Assembly: GCF_013184775.1 (NCBI RefSeq)
Contig: NZ_JAATVV010000018.1
Location: forward strand, 32,745-96,744
Reading direction: 5' to 3'
Source of the DNA: Martelella sp. HB161492
GTDB lineage: Bacteria > Pseudomonadota > Alphaproteobacteria > Rhizobiales > Rhizobiaceae
DNA: 64,000 nt
Each line of letters begins with the position of its first letter. Positions within the stretch are counted from its first letter, which is position 1. Positions 27,981 to 37,099 of this stretch are shown piece after piece. The position numbers and the translations under genes are program-made. Below the pieces are notes generated by a model. The model was given only the letters and a program-made list of their open reading frames with translations, searched no databases and was not told the DNA's origin.

Positions 27981-28844
27981 TCAGTCGCCCAGCAACTGGC
28001 TGTCGTCCTTGTCGCGATGCAGGACCAGCTGTTTCTTGATATTGCGCAATGTCGGCGCCGAGAGCGCACGCGTCTTGTAGGCCACCATATTGGCAATGAT
28101 GTCCGTAACGGCCAGATAGGCAAACCGCGTCGAGGTGGGGCGGAAAATATTCTGGCCTTCAGGCAGATCAATGCCGATCACCAGATCGGCGGCCCGCGCC
28201 ACCGGACTGTCGCTCTGGGTCAGCGCGATGGTCCTGATGCCGGCATTTTGCGCGGTCTCCAGCGTATGTGCCAGTTCATGGTTGCGGCCGGAAAAGGAAG
28301 AGGCGATCAGCACGTCATCGGCCGTGGCGGATGCGGTCAGCATCAACTGCATGGTCTGATCGGAACTGGCGGTGATGCGCTTGCCCAGACGAAACAGCCG
28401 GTTCTGCACCTCAGACGCGATCATCGAGGAATTGCCGCCGGATCCAAAGGCATAGATCATGGCCGCAGCGGCAAGCCATTCAGCCGCCTGCTCCACCTTC
28501 GCCGCATCGAGCGAACGATGCATCAGGAACAGCGCATTCTGCGCCTTGGTCACGACATCAGCGGCCACATCGTCAGCGCCGGAGCTGGGAGCATCCGGGT
28601 TAAGGTAGCGCACGCCCACATAGGCGGTCTTGGCCAGCTTCACCTTGAAATCGGCAAAGTTCAGGCAGTTGAGACGACGGCAGAAGCGCGTCACGGTCGG
28701 CGCCGAAACACCGGCGCGCCCGGCCAGCTCGACGATCGATGCATTGACAGCAAAGTCGAAATCATTCAGCAAAATCTCGGCAATGCGCTTCTCGGCCTGC
28801 GAAAATGCAACCTGCTCTTCCTGAATGACCGCGAATATATCCAT
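27981..28844 (-). CDS. MurR/RpiR family regulator with SIS domain
   Basis: 287 residues. The N-terminal HTH_6 domain (about 1-77) contains ELAGRAGVSAPTVTRFCRRL. The C-terminal SIS domain (about 115-260) contains MIYAFGSGGNSSMIASEV and binds phosphosugars in this family. It is encoded first in the rpiR-GH20-M81 operon and divergent from the NTF2-like/M81 pair. Inverted AT-rich sites in the shared upstream region are probable operators. An amino-sugar phosphate is a likely effector, inferred from GH20. Confidence 0.92.
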   Translation of the reverse strand: MDIFAVIQEEQVAFSQAEKRIAEILLNDFDFAVNASIVELAGRAGVSAPTVTRFCRRLNCLNFADFKVKLAKTAYVGVRYLNPDAPSSGADDVAADVVTKAQNALFLMHRSLDAAKVEQAAEWLAAAAMIYAFGSGGNSSMIASEVQNRLFRLGKRITASSDQTMQLMLTASATADDVLIASSFSGRNHELAHTLETAQNAGIRTIALTQSDSPVARAADLVIGIDLPEGQNIFRPTSTRFAYLAVTDIIANMVAYKTRALSAPTLRNIKKQLVLHRDKDDSQLLGD

Positions 28845-28926
28845 GCGCCTTGCCGCCCCTCGTCAAGGCTCCCGAACGATCCGCTGTCCGGTCCGGCCGG
28901 CCACGCGATGGAAAAGAGCCGATTGT

Positions 28927-29012
28927 CTAAATTATTTTCTTTGTTCGTTGACATGGCAGCACAAAAGCGCTCATTTGACTAGAGAAAAACCCGATTTACG
29001 AAAATAATTTAG
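28927..29012. promoter_or_regulatory. divergent control region with 13-bp inverted operator-like repeats
   Basis: CTAAATTATTTTC at 28927-28939 and its exact reverse complement GAAAATAATTTAG at 29000-29012 face each other across 60 bases, one near each divergent start. Related sequences recur before the oxidoreductase gene at 36572-36582 and nearby. The adjacent RpiR-type protein is the obvious binder, and looping between the two copies would shut both promoters; this is inference. Confidence 0.6.
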
Positions 29013-29024
29013 ATGAAGGGCAGG

Positions 29025-29513
29025 ATGCGCGATCCTTTCACCAATCCGTTTCCCGAAGCGGACACCGATCGCCGGGCGATCTGGAACATGCTTGTCGATC
29101 GCGATATTGCCGCCTTTCTTGCCGCCGACTGGACCATGGTCGAAGATGATTTCGTCTCGATCGGTTTCTTTGCGCTCAATGCCGGCGGCAAGCCCGATCC
29201 CGATGACTGGAAACTCGGTTTCCCCGATCTTGCCCATTACCGCGATGAATGGCTGCGTCAGGCGAAAGACTTCGCCCGGGGCGCCTACAAGGATGACCCG
29301 CGCCAGGCGATTTTCAGCGCCACCACGCTGGAGGAGATCGAGATTGCCGGGCCGAGCGCTCTGGTGCGCAAGAAATTCAGTGGCGGCATCACACGCTCCG
29401 ATGGCGGCTTTGATGCAATGAACTGGCAAACCTTATATTACTGCCGCTTTGAAGAGGGGCGCTGGAAGATCGCCGGCTTTACCGGCTACCTGCCCTTCCC
29501 CTTTCCGGCATAG
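29025..29513 (+). CDS. NTF2/SnoaL-like small protein
   Basis: 162 residues from the ATG at 29025, preferred over the ATG at 29013 because GAAGGGC AGG sits at good distance and the first ATG lies directly against the operator-like repeat. Segments such as LVDRDIAAFLAADWTMVEDD near the start and a C-terminal WQTLYYCRFEEGRWKIAGF are typical of NTF2-like alpha+beta cones. These bind or modify small molecules. It is 14 bases upstream of the second M81 gene, so the two proteins probably act on the same compound. Confidence 0.7.
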   Translation: MRDPFTNPFPEADTDRRAIWNMLVDRDIAAFLAADWTMVEDDFVSIGFFALNAGGKPDPDDWKLGFPDLAHYRDEWLRQAKDFARGAYKDDPRQAIFSATTLEEIEIAGPSALVRKKFSGGITRSDGGFDAMNWQTLYYCRFEEGRWKIAGFTGYLPFPFPA

Positions 29514-29527
29514 GAGAGGAACAAAGG

Positions 29528-30988
29528 GTGCGCATCTTCACCGCAGCACTGGCAACCGAGACCAACACATTCTCGCCGATCGCAATTGATCGCAGCGCCT
29601 TCGAGGCCTCCTTTTATGCCGGACCCGGCGCGCATCCCGAGACGCCGACGCTCTGCACGGCGCCGGTCACGGTCGGACGCGACGTCTGTCGAAAGAAGGG
29701 CTGGACGCTGATCGAAGGCACAGCCGCCTGGGCCGATCCGGCAGGTCTCGTCAACCGCACGGCCTATGAGGGCCTGCGCGACGAGATCCTCGATCAGCTC
29801 AAGGCGGCAATGCCGGTCGATGCTGTCGTGCTCGGCCTGCACGGTGCCATGGTCGCCGCCGGCTATCTCGATCCGGAAGGCGATTTTCTGGGCCGGATTC
29901 GCGACATCGTCGGGCCTGGTGTGCTTGTCTGCGCCGAGCTCGACCCCCACAGCCACCTGACGGCAAAGCGCGTCGCGGCGGCTGATTTCTTCATCGCCTT
30001 CAAGGAATTTCCCCACACCGATTTTGTCGACCGGGCGCGGGACCTCTGGCGCATTGCCGTTGATACGCTCGAAGGCCGGGTAAGGCCGGTCATGTCGGTC
30101 TTTGACTGCCGCATGATCGATGTGTTTCCGACCTCGCGCGCGCCGATGCGCGCCTTTGTCGATCAGCTGATCAGCCGCGAACAGGCCGACCCGGATATTC
30201 TCTCGCTCTCGGTCATTCACGGCTTCATGGCCGGTGATGTGCCGGAAATGGGCACCAGGACGATTGCCGTTACCAATGGCAATGCAGCAAAGGGTGCCGC
30301 CATCGCCCGCGAGATGGGGCAATGGCTTTTTGAACGGCGCGGCACGTTCCGCATGCCGGAGGTTGACGAGAAAGAGGCCATCCACCAGGCGCTCGGCATT
30401 CCGGAAAAGCCGGTCGTGATTGCCGATATGTGGGACAATCCCGGCGGCGGTACGGCGGGGGATGCAACGGTGGTGCTGGCCGAGATGCTGGCTGCAGGCG
30501 TGCGCGATGTCGCCGTCGGCACCATCTGGGATCCGGTCGCCGTCTCGATCTGCCGCGCGGCAGGCGAAGGGGCAGAAATTCCCTTGCGCTTTGGCGCCAA
30601 GTCAGCGCCTGGAACCGGCAATCCGATTGATGGCACCGTGCGTGTCCTGAAGGTCAACGACACGGCGGAGATGCGGTTCGGCGAAAGCATCGTGCCGTTT
30701 GGCCCCGCCGTCACGGTGGCGCTGAACGGCATTGAGATCATCCTCAATACCGTGCGGGCGCAAAGCTATGACCCGTCCCTGTTTTCGGTGATGGGGATCG
30801 ATCCGTCGCAGAAAAAAATCCTGCTGATCAAGTCGACCAACCACTTCCACGCAGCGTTCTCGAAGATCGCCGCCGAGATCATCTATTGCGCCGCCGGCTC
30901 CCCCTATCCGAACCAGCCGGCGAAAACCGCCTACCGCCACGTGCGCAAGGATATCTGGCCGATGGTGGAAAACCCGTTCGAAAGCTGA
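29528..30988 (+). CDS. M81 family metallopeptidase (MlrC-like), paralogue 2
   Basis: 486 residues from a GTG preceded by AGGAGAGG. It carries the same motifs as the other M81 protein in this locus: LATETNTFSP, LGLHGAMVAAGY, AELDPHSHLT, FKEFPHTDFVDR and ADMWDNPGGGTAGD. The two proteins are clearly diverged, so they may not share a substrate. It ends convergently 16 bases from the ABC ATPase gene. Function beyond metal-dependent hydrolysis is unknown. Confidence 0.85.
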   Translation: MRIFTAALATETNTFSPIAIDRSAFEASFYAGPGAHPETPTLCTAPVTVGRDVCRKKGWTLIEGTAAWADPAGLVNRTAYEGLRDEILDQLKAAMPVDAVVLGLHGAMVAAGYLDPEGDFLGRIRDIVGPGVLVCAELDPHSHLTAKRVAAADFFIAFKEFPHTDFVDRARDLWRIAVDTLEGRVRPVMSVFDCRMIDVFPTSRAPMRAFVDQLISREQADPDILSLSVIHGFMAGDVPEMGTRTIAVTNGNAAKGAAIAREMGQWLFERRGTFRMPEVDEKEAIHQALGIPEKPVVIADMWDNPGGGTAGDATVVLAEMLAAGVRDVAVGTIWDPVAVSICRAAGEGAEIPLRFGAKSAPGTGNPIDGTVRVLKVNDTAEMRFGESIVPFGPAVTVALNGIEIILNTVRAQSYDPSLFSVMGIDPSQKKILLIKSTNHFHAAFSKIAAEIIYCAAGSPYPNQPAKTAYRHVRKDIWPMVENPFES

Positions 30989-31004
30989 AGGACGGACGTG
31001 CGCC

Positions 31005-32138
31005 TCACCCCGCCTCGGGGGCGAGGACCGTCTCGAAATCGAAGGCCGTCAGTTCGACCTTGCGCTCCAGCGCATAGCCGGCCGGATCAAACAGATGGCA
31101 GTCACCGGCATTGATGCCGATGGTGATCTCCTCATCGACTTTCACCGGCGCGGAACCGGCACTCAGCGAGCAGAACGTCGTCTCATCATCCAGCGCCGCA
31201 TAGGCAATCGTGTTGATACCGAGGCGTTCGATCACGTTGGGGGCGATGGTAACGGACATATCGCCAGGTCCGAGAACGGTATGTTCGGGGCGGATGCCAA
31301 GCGTCAGCACCTTGCCTTCCAGATGCTGACGCGGGGCGACCGGAACCGTGATCGTCTGGCCGCGAAATTCCACCGTCACCCCCTCGTCGCTGACCGATAT
31401 GCAGGTCACCGGCAGGAAATTCATCTTCGGATTGCCGATAAAGCCGGCAACGAAGAGATTGCGGGGCTTGTGGTAGAGCTCCAGCGGTGCGCCGACCTGG
31501 GCAATGTCACCGGCATTGAGCACGACGATCCGATCGGCCATCGTCATGGCCTCCACCTGGTCATGGGTCACATAAATCATCGTCGCCTTGAGGTCGTGAT
31601 GAAGTCTTGTGAGCTCGATACGCATTTCGGAACGCAGTGCTGCATCGAGGTTGGACAGCGGCTCGTCAAACAGGAAGATCTTCGGCTTGCGGACAATGGC
31701 CCGGCCAATGGCGACGCGCTGGCGCTGGCCACCGGAAAGCATGCCCGGCTTTTGCTGCAGCCGCTCTTCAAGCTGCAAGATCTTCGCCGCCCCCTCGACA
31801 CGGTCCCTGACCTGAGCCTCGGCCATTTTCTGCACCCGGAGCGGAAAGGCGATATTCTCGTAAACGCTCATATGCGGGTAAAGCGCATAGGACTGAAACA
31901 CCATGGAAATGCCGCGCCTGACCGGCGGCAGATTGTTGACGCGCTCGCCGTCGATGGTGATGTCGCCGCCGGAAATGTCCTCCAGCCCGGCAATCATGCG
32001 CAGCAGCGTTGACTTGCCACAGCCCGAAGGGCCTACAAATACGACAAACTCGCCCTCGTTGACATTGAGATCGATGCCCTTGATGACATCGTAAATCCCG
32101 TAATTCTTGTAGATTTTCTTCAGTTCAAGCTGTCCCAA
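31005..32138 (-). CDS. sugar ABC transporter ATPase, UgpC/MsmK type
   Basis: 377 residues when started at the TTG at 32138, which follows CCAGGAG by eight bases and gives the family-typical beginning MGQLELKKIYKNYG; upstream in-frame ATGs add non-homologous residues. Walker A is GPSGCGKST, the signature LSGGQRQRVAIGRA and Walker B FLFDEPLSNLD. The C-terminal TOBE-like regulatory domain is present. It energises the CUT1-type sugar importer encoded upstream in the same direction. Confidence 0.92.
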   Translation of the reverse strand: MGQLELKKIYKNYGIYDVIKGIDLNVNEGEFVVFVGPSGCGKSTLLRMIAGLEDISGGDITIDGERVNNLPPVRRGISMVFQSYALYPHMSVYENIAFPLRVQKMAEAQVRDRVEGAAKILQLEERLQQKPGMLSGGQRQRVAIGRAIVRKPKIFLFDEPLSNLDAALRSEMRIELTRLHHDLKATMIYVTHDQVEAMTMADRIVVLNAGDIAQVGAPLELYHKPRNLFVAGFIGNPKMNFLPVTCISVSDEGVTVEFRGQTITVPVAPRQHLEGKVLTLGIRPEHTVLGPGDMSVTIAPNVIERLGINTIAYAALDDETTFCSLSAGSAPVKVDEEITIGINAGDCHLFDPAGYALERKVELTAFDFETVLAPEAG

Positions 32139-32218
32139 CGGGCATACTCCTGGCAAAGGCGACCGGCCAACATCGATCATGCCGCCGCCCGGAATTGCCA
32201 TTCCGGGCGGCGACTGGA

Positions 32219-33445
32219 TTATTTGTAGTCTTCGATTTCGACGGATGCCGCCTTCAGCGCATCGGCGGGTTCCTTGGAGCCGATGACGACGGACTGAACC
32301 ATATCGATCATCGCATTCTGGAAGGCCTGATAATCGGTGAAGAGCGGTTCGGGCCCACCGAATTCGATGCCATCGAGGAAGGGCTTCCAGGACGGATCTT
32401 CCGCGACCATGTCCGCAACACCCGGAACCGGGCGCAGCGGCGTCAGGCCATGGGTCTTTTCATAGTAGAACTGGTTGTCGGGATTGGTCAGCCACTTGGC
32501 GAGGCTGATCGCCTGATCCTCGACGCCCGTCCCGTCGAACACGGCGATGCTGTCGGTGATCAGCAGCGTGCCGGGACCCTTGGCCTCGGGACCCTCGGGC
32601 AGAAGGGCGACGCCCCAGTTGAGGCTGTCATTGACGCGGTTGCGCACCCACGGGCCCTGCTCGATCATCGCCACCTTGCCGTCATTGAAGAGCGGCGTCA
32701 GCTCGTCCTGCTCGTAGGCCGTCGGACCTTCCTCGGAAACGTCAACCATCTTCTTGTACCACTCGAGCGCCTCGAGGTTCTGCGGGCTGTCAAGGACGAT
32801 GTTGCCGTCGGCGTCGATCACCTGGCCGTTATTGGTGTAAACCCAGTGCAGGAACTGGTGCATGGTGTTGTCGAAGCTCTTCGCCGTCAGGCCATAGCCG
32901 GCAACGCCGGTCTTGTCCTTGATGGTTTTCGCCATGTCATACATTTCCTGCCAGGTCTTCGGCGGGGTATCGGGATCAAGCCCGGCCTCTTTGAACAGGT
33001 CCTTGTTCCAGTAGAGCGCCTTGGTGGAAAAGGCGGTCGGAACGCCCCACTGCTTGCCGTCGAAGGTGACGGTGTCAACGATATGCGGATAGTAGCTCGC
33101 CTTTTCCTCGTCCGTCATCGGGATCGGCACGATCAGGCCGTTCTCGGAAAGCTGCTTCAGCGCGCGCGACCCCATATAGGCAAGCGCGATCGGCGTGCCG
33201 GCAGCGGCCATGTTGGTGGCCTTTTCCTGGCACTGGCTCCAGCCAACGACTTCCGTTTCGACCTTGTAGCCCGGATTGTCGGCTTCCCATTCGGAAATGA
33301 ACTTGTCATAGCCTTCGGCCAGCGTGTCACCGCACTGGATCATCGAAACGACCTTGTCGTCTGCCGATGCAGCATAGGGCGCCGATGCGGCCATGAGCAG
33401 TGATGCCACGCCAAGGCACAAATGTTTCAAGCGCAATTCAGACAT
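32219..33445 (-). CDS. sugar ABC transporter substrate-binding protein, family 1
   Basis: 408 residues with a signal peptide (LKHLCLGVASLLMAASAPYA, cut near ASA). The mature part has maltose-binding-protein features such as WNKDLFKEAGLDPDTPPKTW, MIEQGPWVRNRVND and a late EFGGPEPLFTDYQAFQNA stretch. It binds the sugar in the periplasm for the two permeases encoded just upstream. The ligand is not readable, but the GH20 and dehydrogenase neighbours suggest an amino-sugar-containing oligosaccharide. Confidence 0.92.
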   Translation of the reverse strand: MSELRLKHLCLGVASLLMAASAPYAASADDKVVSMIQCGDTLAEGYDKFISEWEADNPGYKVETEVVGWSQCQEKATNMAAAGTPIALAYMGSRALKQLSENGLIVPIPMTDEEKASYYPHIVDTVTFDGKQWGVPTAFSTKALYWNKDLFKEAGLDPDTPPKTWQEMYDMAKTIKDKTGVAGYGLTAKSFDNTMHQFLHWVYTNNGQVIDADGNIVLDSPQNLEALEWYKKMVDVSEEGPTAYEQDELTPLFNDGKVAMIEQGPWVRNRVNDSLNWGVALLPEGPEAKGPGTLLITDSIAVFDGTGVEDQAISLAKWLTNPDNQFYYEKTHGLTPLRPVPGVADMVAEDPSWKPFLDGIEFGGPEPLFTDYQAFQNAMIDMVQSVVIGSKEPADALKAASVEIEDYK

Positions 33446-33513
33446 ATTGATATTCCCCTTATGTCTTTCGTCCGGTTCTCCGTAACCCGTGGACGGTGCG
33501 GGCTCTTCAGGAT

Positions 33514-33540
33514 GACCGCCGGCATTTCGCTTCGGCGGTC
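33514..33540 (-). promoter_or_regulatory. intercistronic hairpin before the binding-protein gene
   Basis: GACCGCC (33514-33520) and GGCGGTC (33534-33540) form a 7-bp stem in the 174-base gap between the MalG-like permease and the binding-protein gene. It could terminate part of the transcription or stabilise the message; a second promoter for the binding protein may lie between it and 33445. Confidence 0.4.
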
Positions 33541-33619
33541 CTTTACCCCGGCGCTCGCCATGATCGTTGTCATGGTTCTCCCGAACGCCGGTTGTGCCAG
33601 AGGCGGCGTTTCCGCCCTG

Positions 33620-34477
33620 TCAGGTTTTCACAGCACCCGCCGTCATGCCGGCGACCAGATAGCGCTGCAGGAAGATGAAGACGATAAAGACCGGCAGAAT
33701 GCCGACGAAACTGGCCGCCATCAGTTCGTTCCAGATCACGTCCTGGCGGCCGAAGAAGGCGTAAAGCCCGACGGAAAGCGGCATGTATTCGGTCTTCGAA
33801 TTGAAGGTCAGCGCATAGATGAACTGCTGCGCATAGATCGTCAGGAAGGCAGCGATCGCCACCACGGCGATGCCGGGCATGGCCAGCGGCACGATCACCC
33901 GGCGGAAGGTGTAGAAGCGGCTGGCGCCATCGACCAGTGCCGCCTCCTCCAGCTCGCGCGGGATCCGCAGCATATAGGTTCTGAGCAGCCAGATCCCGGT
34001 CGGAATGGTGAAGGCGACGCCGGGCACGATCATGGCGAAATAGGTGTTGATCAGGCCAAAGGAGCGCATCAGCCGGAACAAGGGGATCAGGAGCACCGCG
34101 CCGGAGAACATGTTGACCGCGAGGAAGGCACCGAGCAGCGGTCCGCGCCCCCTGAAATCGAAGCGGGCGAAGGCATAGGCCGCTGGCGTGACGAAGATTA
34201 CCGCGAGAATGGTGCCGACGCCGGCAATGAAGATCGAGTTGAGGATATAGCGGCCGAGCAGCGGCACCCGCTTCCACATGTTGAAATAGGCATCAAGCGA
34301 CCCCTCTTCCGGCCAGAATTTATAAGGCGAGGAAAACAGGTGGTTGAGCGGTTTCAGCGACACCATGAACCCCTCGACAAAGGGGGCCAGCACAAAGCAG
34401 AGAAACAGTGCCAGACCGGCGTAAATGCCGACCAGCTCGTACCAGCGGTAGTGATGAATGCGCGCGGTCGGTTTCAT
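33620..34477 (-). CDS. sugar ABC transporter permease, MalG-like
   Basis: 285 residues with six membrane helices. The docking EAA loop reads RIPRELEEAALVDGASRFYT followed by FRRVIVPLAMPG. It forms the inner-membrane pore with the MalF-like protein; its start overlaps that gene's stop by ATGA. This is a class CUT1 carbohydrate permease. Confidence 0.93.
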   Translation of the reverse strand: MKPTARIHHYRWYELVGIYAGLALFLCFVLAPFVEGFMVSLKPLNHLFSSPYKFWPEEGSLDAYFNMWKRVPLLGRYILNSIFIAGVGTILAVIFVTPAAYAFARFDFRGRGPLLGAFLAVNMFSGAVLLIPLFRLMRSFGLINTYFAMIVPGVAFTIPTGIWLLRTYMLRIPRELEEAALVDGASRFYTFRRVIVPLAMPGIAVVAIAAFLTIYAQQFIYALTFNSKTEYMPLSVGLYAFFGRQDVIWNELMAASFVGILPVFIVFIFLQRYLVAGMTAGAVKT

Positions 34478-35358
34478 CGTGCGGCCTCCCCGGAAAAGCG
34501 GCTGACACTGCGGAAATAGACGAAGCTGAACAGCGACAGGAAGATGCAGATCATCACCGCACGCGCCGCACCCGCGCCGAATTTGTAGGAGCCGATCGCC
34601 ACCTTGTAGGTATCGATGATCATGGTCGTCGTGGCGTTCGACGGCCCGCCCTTGGTCAGGATCCAGATGATATCGAAGGAATTGAAGGTCGAGATCAGCG
34701 ACAGCATCGACATGGTGACCATGGCCGGCACGATCAGCGGCAGGGTGATGCGGCGGAAGCGATAGAAACGGCCGGCGCCATCGGTCCAGGCGGCTTCGTA
34801 GAGATCGCTCGGAATCGACTGCATGGCGGCAAGAAGATAGATCGTCACCATCGGCACGCCGATCCAGACATCGGTGACGATCGTGGCGAAGAAGGCCGAT
34901 GTTCCGGTTGCCAGGATCGGAAAAGGCCCGTCGAGAATGCCGACACGCTGGAGGATGCCGGAAATCATGCCGAACTGGCCGTTATACATCCAGCCCCACA
35001 TGAAAATGCCGATCGCCATCGGCACGATCCAGGGCGGCATGGTGAGCACGCGGAAGATCGTCTTGCCCGGCACGGCCGCGTTCAGAAGCGAGGCACCAGC
35101 CGTGCCGATCAGCATTTTCAGCCCGACCGACAGGAAGGTCCAGATGAAGGTTCTGATGATCACCGAACCAAAGCCACGCTCGAAGATCTTGATATAGTTC
35201 TCGAGGCCAACCCAGTCATAGGTCCGCTTCAACGAGGCGTCGGTGAAGGAAAGCTTGAACGTGTCAACCAGCGGATAGGCGACGATCAGCAGCAGATAGA
35301 GCAAAGCAGGAAGCAGCAGGGCCCAGGCGAAAATCACGGCGGAGCGCTTGTGATCCAT
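34474..35358 (-). CDS. sugar ABC transporter permease, MalF-like
   Basis: 294 residues with six predicted helices. The docking loop is SIPSDLYEAAWTDGAGRFYR followed by FRRITLPLIVPA. It is coupled to the MalG-like gene through an ATGA overlap and lies nine bases after the dehydrogenase gene, so uptake and the first metabolic step are probably made together. Confidence 0.93.
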   Translation of the reverse strand: MDHKRSAVIFAWALLLPALLYLLLIVAYPLVDTFKLSFTDASLKRTYDWVGLENYIKIFERGFGSVIIRTFIWTFLSVGLKMLIGTAGASLLNAAVPGKTIFRVLTMPPWIVPMAIGIFMWGWMYNGQFGMISGILQRVGILDGPFPILATGTSAFFATIVTDVWIGVPMVTIYLLAAMQSIPSDLYEAAWTDGAGRFYRFRRITLPLIVPAMVTMSMLSLISTFNSFDIIWILTKGGPSNATTTMIIDTYKVAIGSYKFGAGAARAVMICIFLSLFSFVYFRSVSRFSGEAAR

Positions 35359-35367
35359 AGTCCCCCC

Positions 35368-36546
35368 TCAACCGACCGATGCGGTGTAAATATCTTCGCC
35401 GTGAAGAAGCGCGTCATAGCGGGCAAAAATCGGCTGCAGGTCGACAACCTTCCGTCCATGTCTGGCCTCGTCCATGGCCAGTGCCAATATTCCGGCCTCG
35501 ATGGCATCCAGTGCCGAAACAGGCAGGGCGACGCCGTTCTTGATATGGGCGATCACATCTTCCGCCATCTGCTCGTCAGCACCGTAATGCGCCGAACGCT
35601 CCGAGGGGGAGGAATAGGTCTTGCCGATCAGCCGGGTACTGGTGCGGGCGTCATGAACATTGAAGAAACCACGGACGAAATCACCCTCGGCCATGCCCTT
35701 GGCACCGATCACACAGAAACGGCGAAACTCATCCGGCACGTTGAGATTGGTGTGGAAGGTCATGGCCACACCATTTTCATATTCGATCGTCGCGGTCTGA
35801 TAATCGATGATGTCCGCATCGCTGTCGAACACCTTGTCAGACCCCATCCAGCCGCTCGGCTTGCGGTAATAGACCTCCATGTCGTTGATGCCGTTCGCCT
35901 CGGGCGCATTGGCCGGAATGAAGCTCTTGCGGCCACCGAAACTTGCCACATAACGCGGCCGGGCACCGACAACACCGTTATAGAGATCCAGGTCGTGGCA
36001 GCATTTTTCCAGCATGAAGGGCCCGGCATAGCGGGTATAGCGGCGCCAGTCGCGCATAAAAAAAGCGCCGTGATAGGGCGCTATATGTTCAGAGGCCTCG
36101 ATCGACACCACATCGCCGAGCATGCCTTCGGACTGGGCGCGGCGCAGATCGCGGTAGAGCGGGGAATAGCGCAGCACCAGCCCGACCAGGAGCCGGTCAT
36201 GACCATAGGTGTGAAGCAGCGCCGCCAGCGCGTAGCTTTCCTCGATGGTGGCGACAATCGGCTTTTCGGAGAAGACGGTCAGGCCCGCTTCAAGCCCCAG
36301 ACGGATATGCTCAAGATGCATGTGGTTCGGCGAACCGATCATCAGCAGATCAAACCGCGCAGTCTCGATCAGTTCTTCCGGCGTCGCATAGGTCGTACCC
36401 GGATCGATGCCAAAATCCGTCAACGCCTGCAGACCGGCGGGCTGCGGATCGACATGCCCCACGATCTCGAAATCGGGGTCCATTTCGCGAAAAATGGTCC
36501 CGAGATAACCAAGACGGAATCCGAGTCCGATAATGGCGACCTTCAT
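35368..36546 (-). CDS. Gfo/Idh/MocA family oxidoreductase
   Basis: 392 residues. The N-terminal Rossmann domain starts MKVAIIGLGFRLGYLG and the family signature FSEKPIVATIEESYAL includes the catalytic Lys. A C-terminal alpha/beta dimerisation domain includes LEKCCHDLDLYNG, with the His/Asp pair seen in many members. Such enzymes oxidise or reduce sugars, inositols or amino sugars with NAD(P). It is the first gene of the transporter operon; several AAATWATTTTC-like sites lie just upstream. Confidence 0.9.
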   Translation of the reverse strand: MKVAIIGLGFRLGYLGTIFREMDPDFEIVGHVDPQPAGLQALTDFGIDPGTTYATPEELIETARFDLLMIGSPNHMHLEHIRLGLEAGLTVFSEKPIVATIEESYALAALLHTYGHDRLLVGLVLRYSPLYRDLRRAQSEGMLGDVVSIEASEHIAPYHGAFFMRDWRRYTRYAGPFMLEKCCHDLDLYNGVVGARPRYVASFGGRKSFIPANAPEANGINDMEVYYRKPSGWMGSDKVFDSDADIIDYQTATIEYENGVAMTFHTNLNVPDEFRRFCVIGAKGMAEGDFVRGFFNVHDARTSTRLIGKTYSSPSERSAHYGADEQMAEDVIAHIKNGVALPVSALDAIEAGILALAMDEARHGRKVVDLQPIFARYDALLHGEDIYTASVG

Positions 36547-36571
36547 AGCTGATTGTTCCCACTGTTTTCGT

Positions 36572-36657
36572 AATTTATTTTCTTAAGACTGAGACATACT
36601 ACCGAATTCGTCAATTAATTTTCATAGAAAAATCGACATCATGAAAATCATTTTCAT
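36572..36657 (-). promoter_or_regulatory. cluster of AAATWATTTTC-like sites and a 17-bp palindrome
   Basis: Upstream of the dehydrogenase gene are AATTTATTTTC (36572-36582), AATTAATTTTC (36613-36623) and the perfect palindrome ATGAAAATCATTTTCAT (36641-36657). They resemble the inverted repeats next to the rpiR gene at 28927 and 29000. They are probable operators for the same RpiR-type regulator, which would tie transporter and hydrolase genes into one regulon. Confidence 0.55.
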
Positions 36658-37042
36658 AATGTCGCGACGACACCCGATGCGGCAAGGCATTCACGGCAAC
36701 ACGGCACAGCCCCCTCCCGCCGCTCAAGCGCCTTATCCGGCCGCCTCGCCGTTCCCTGACCACCGCTGGACGGGTCAGAAAGAAAATCGCAGTCCTCTCC
36801 CAAGAATCAGACCCTAAGCACAACACCACATTATAGTCTAAATCATATCACTTAATCCGATTTCGCGTTATGTGGAATAAATGAAGCATGAAATGGGATA
36901 GATATCTTATATTATGCTCAGCTATACACATATATGAACAAACATACCGTGCATTATTCAAAATCTATAGGCAAATAAATGCAGATAAAAATCTTTATGA
37001 ATGATTTTTATTAAGACAGAAAGCCGAATATCTCAAGGAATA

Positions 37043-37099
37043 GTGCGATTTGACCATCGCAGGCGTCCTTGGCAATCGGCCTTCAGATACACGCCCTGA
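37043..37099 (+). other. possible 18-residue leader peptide ORF containing Trp
   Basis: GTG start at 37043 with AAGGA three to four bases before it, coding MRFDHRRRPWQSAFRYTP. The first arm of a perfect hairpin overlaps its 3' half. With a Trp-tRNA synthetase gene in the operon, a leader peptide that senses charging is conceivable, but only one Trp codon is present and such short frames arise by chance. Confidence 0.3.

Noticed and set aside
36611..36829. 72-codon minus-strand frame in the same intergenic region
   Set aside because: No ribosome site, no family resemblance, and it covers the operator-like palindromes.
36888..37004. 38-codon frame with Trp and Tyr in the AT-rich region before the radical SAM gene
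   Set aside because: No ribosome site; the only purine-rich bases are one base from the ATG, and a frame of this size is expected by chance in this region. Considered as a precursor peptide but not supported.
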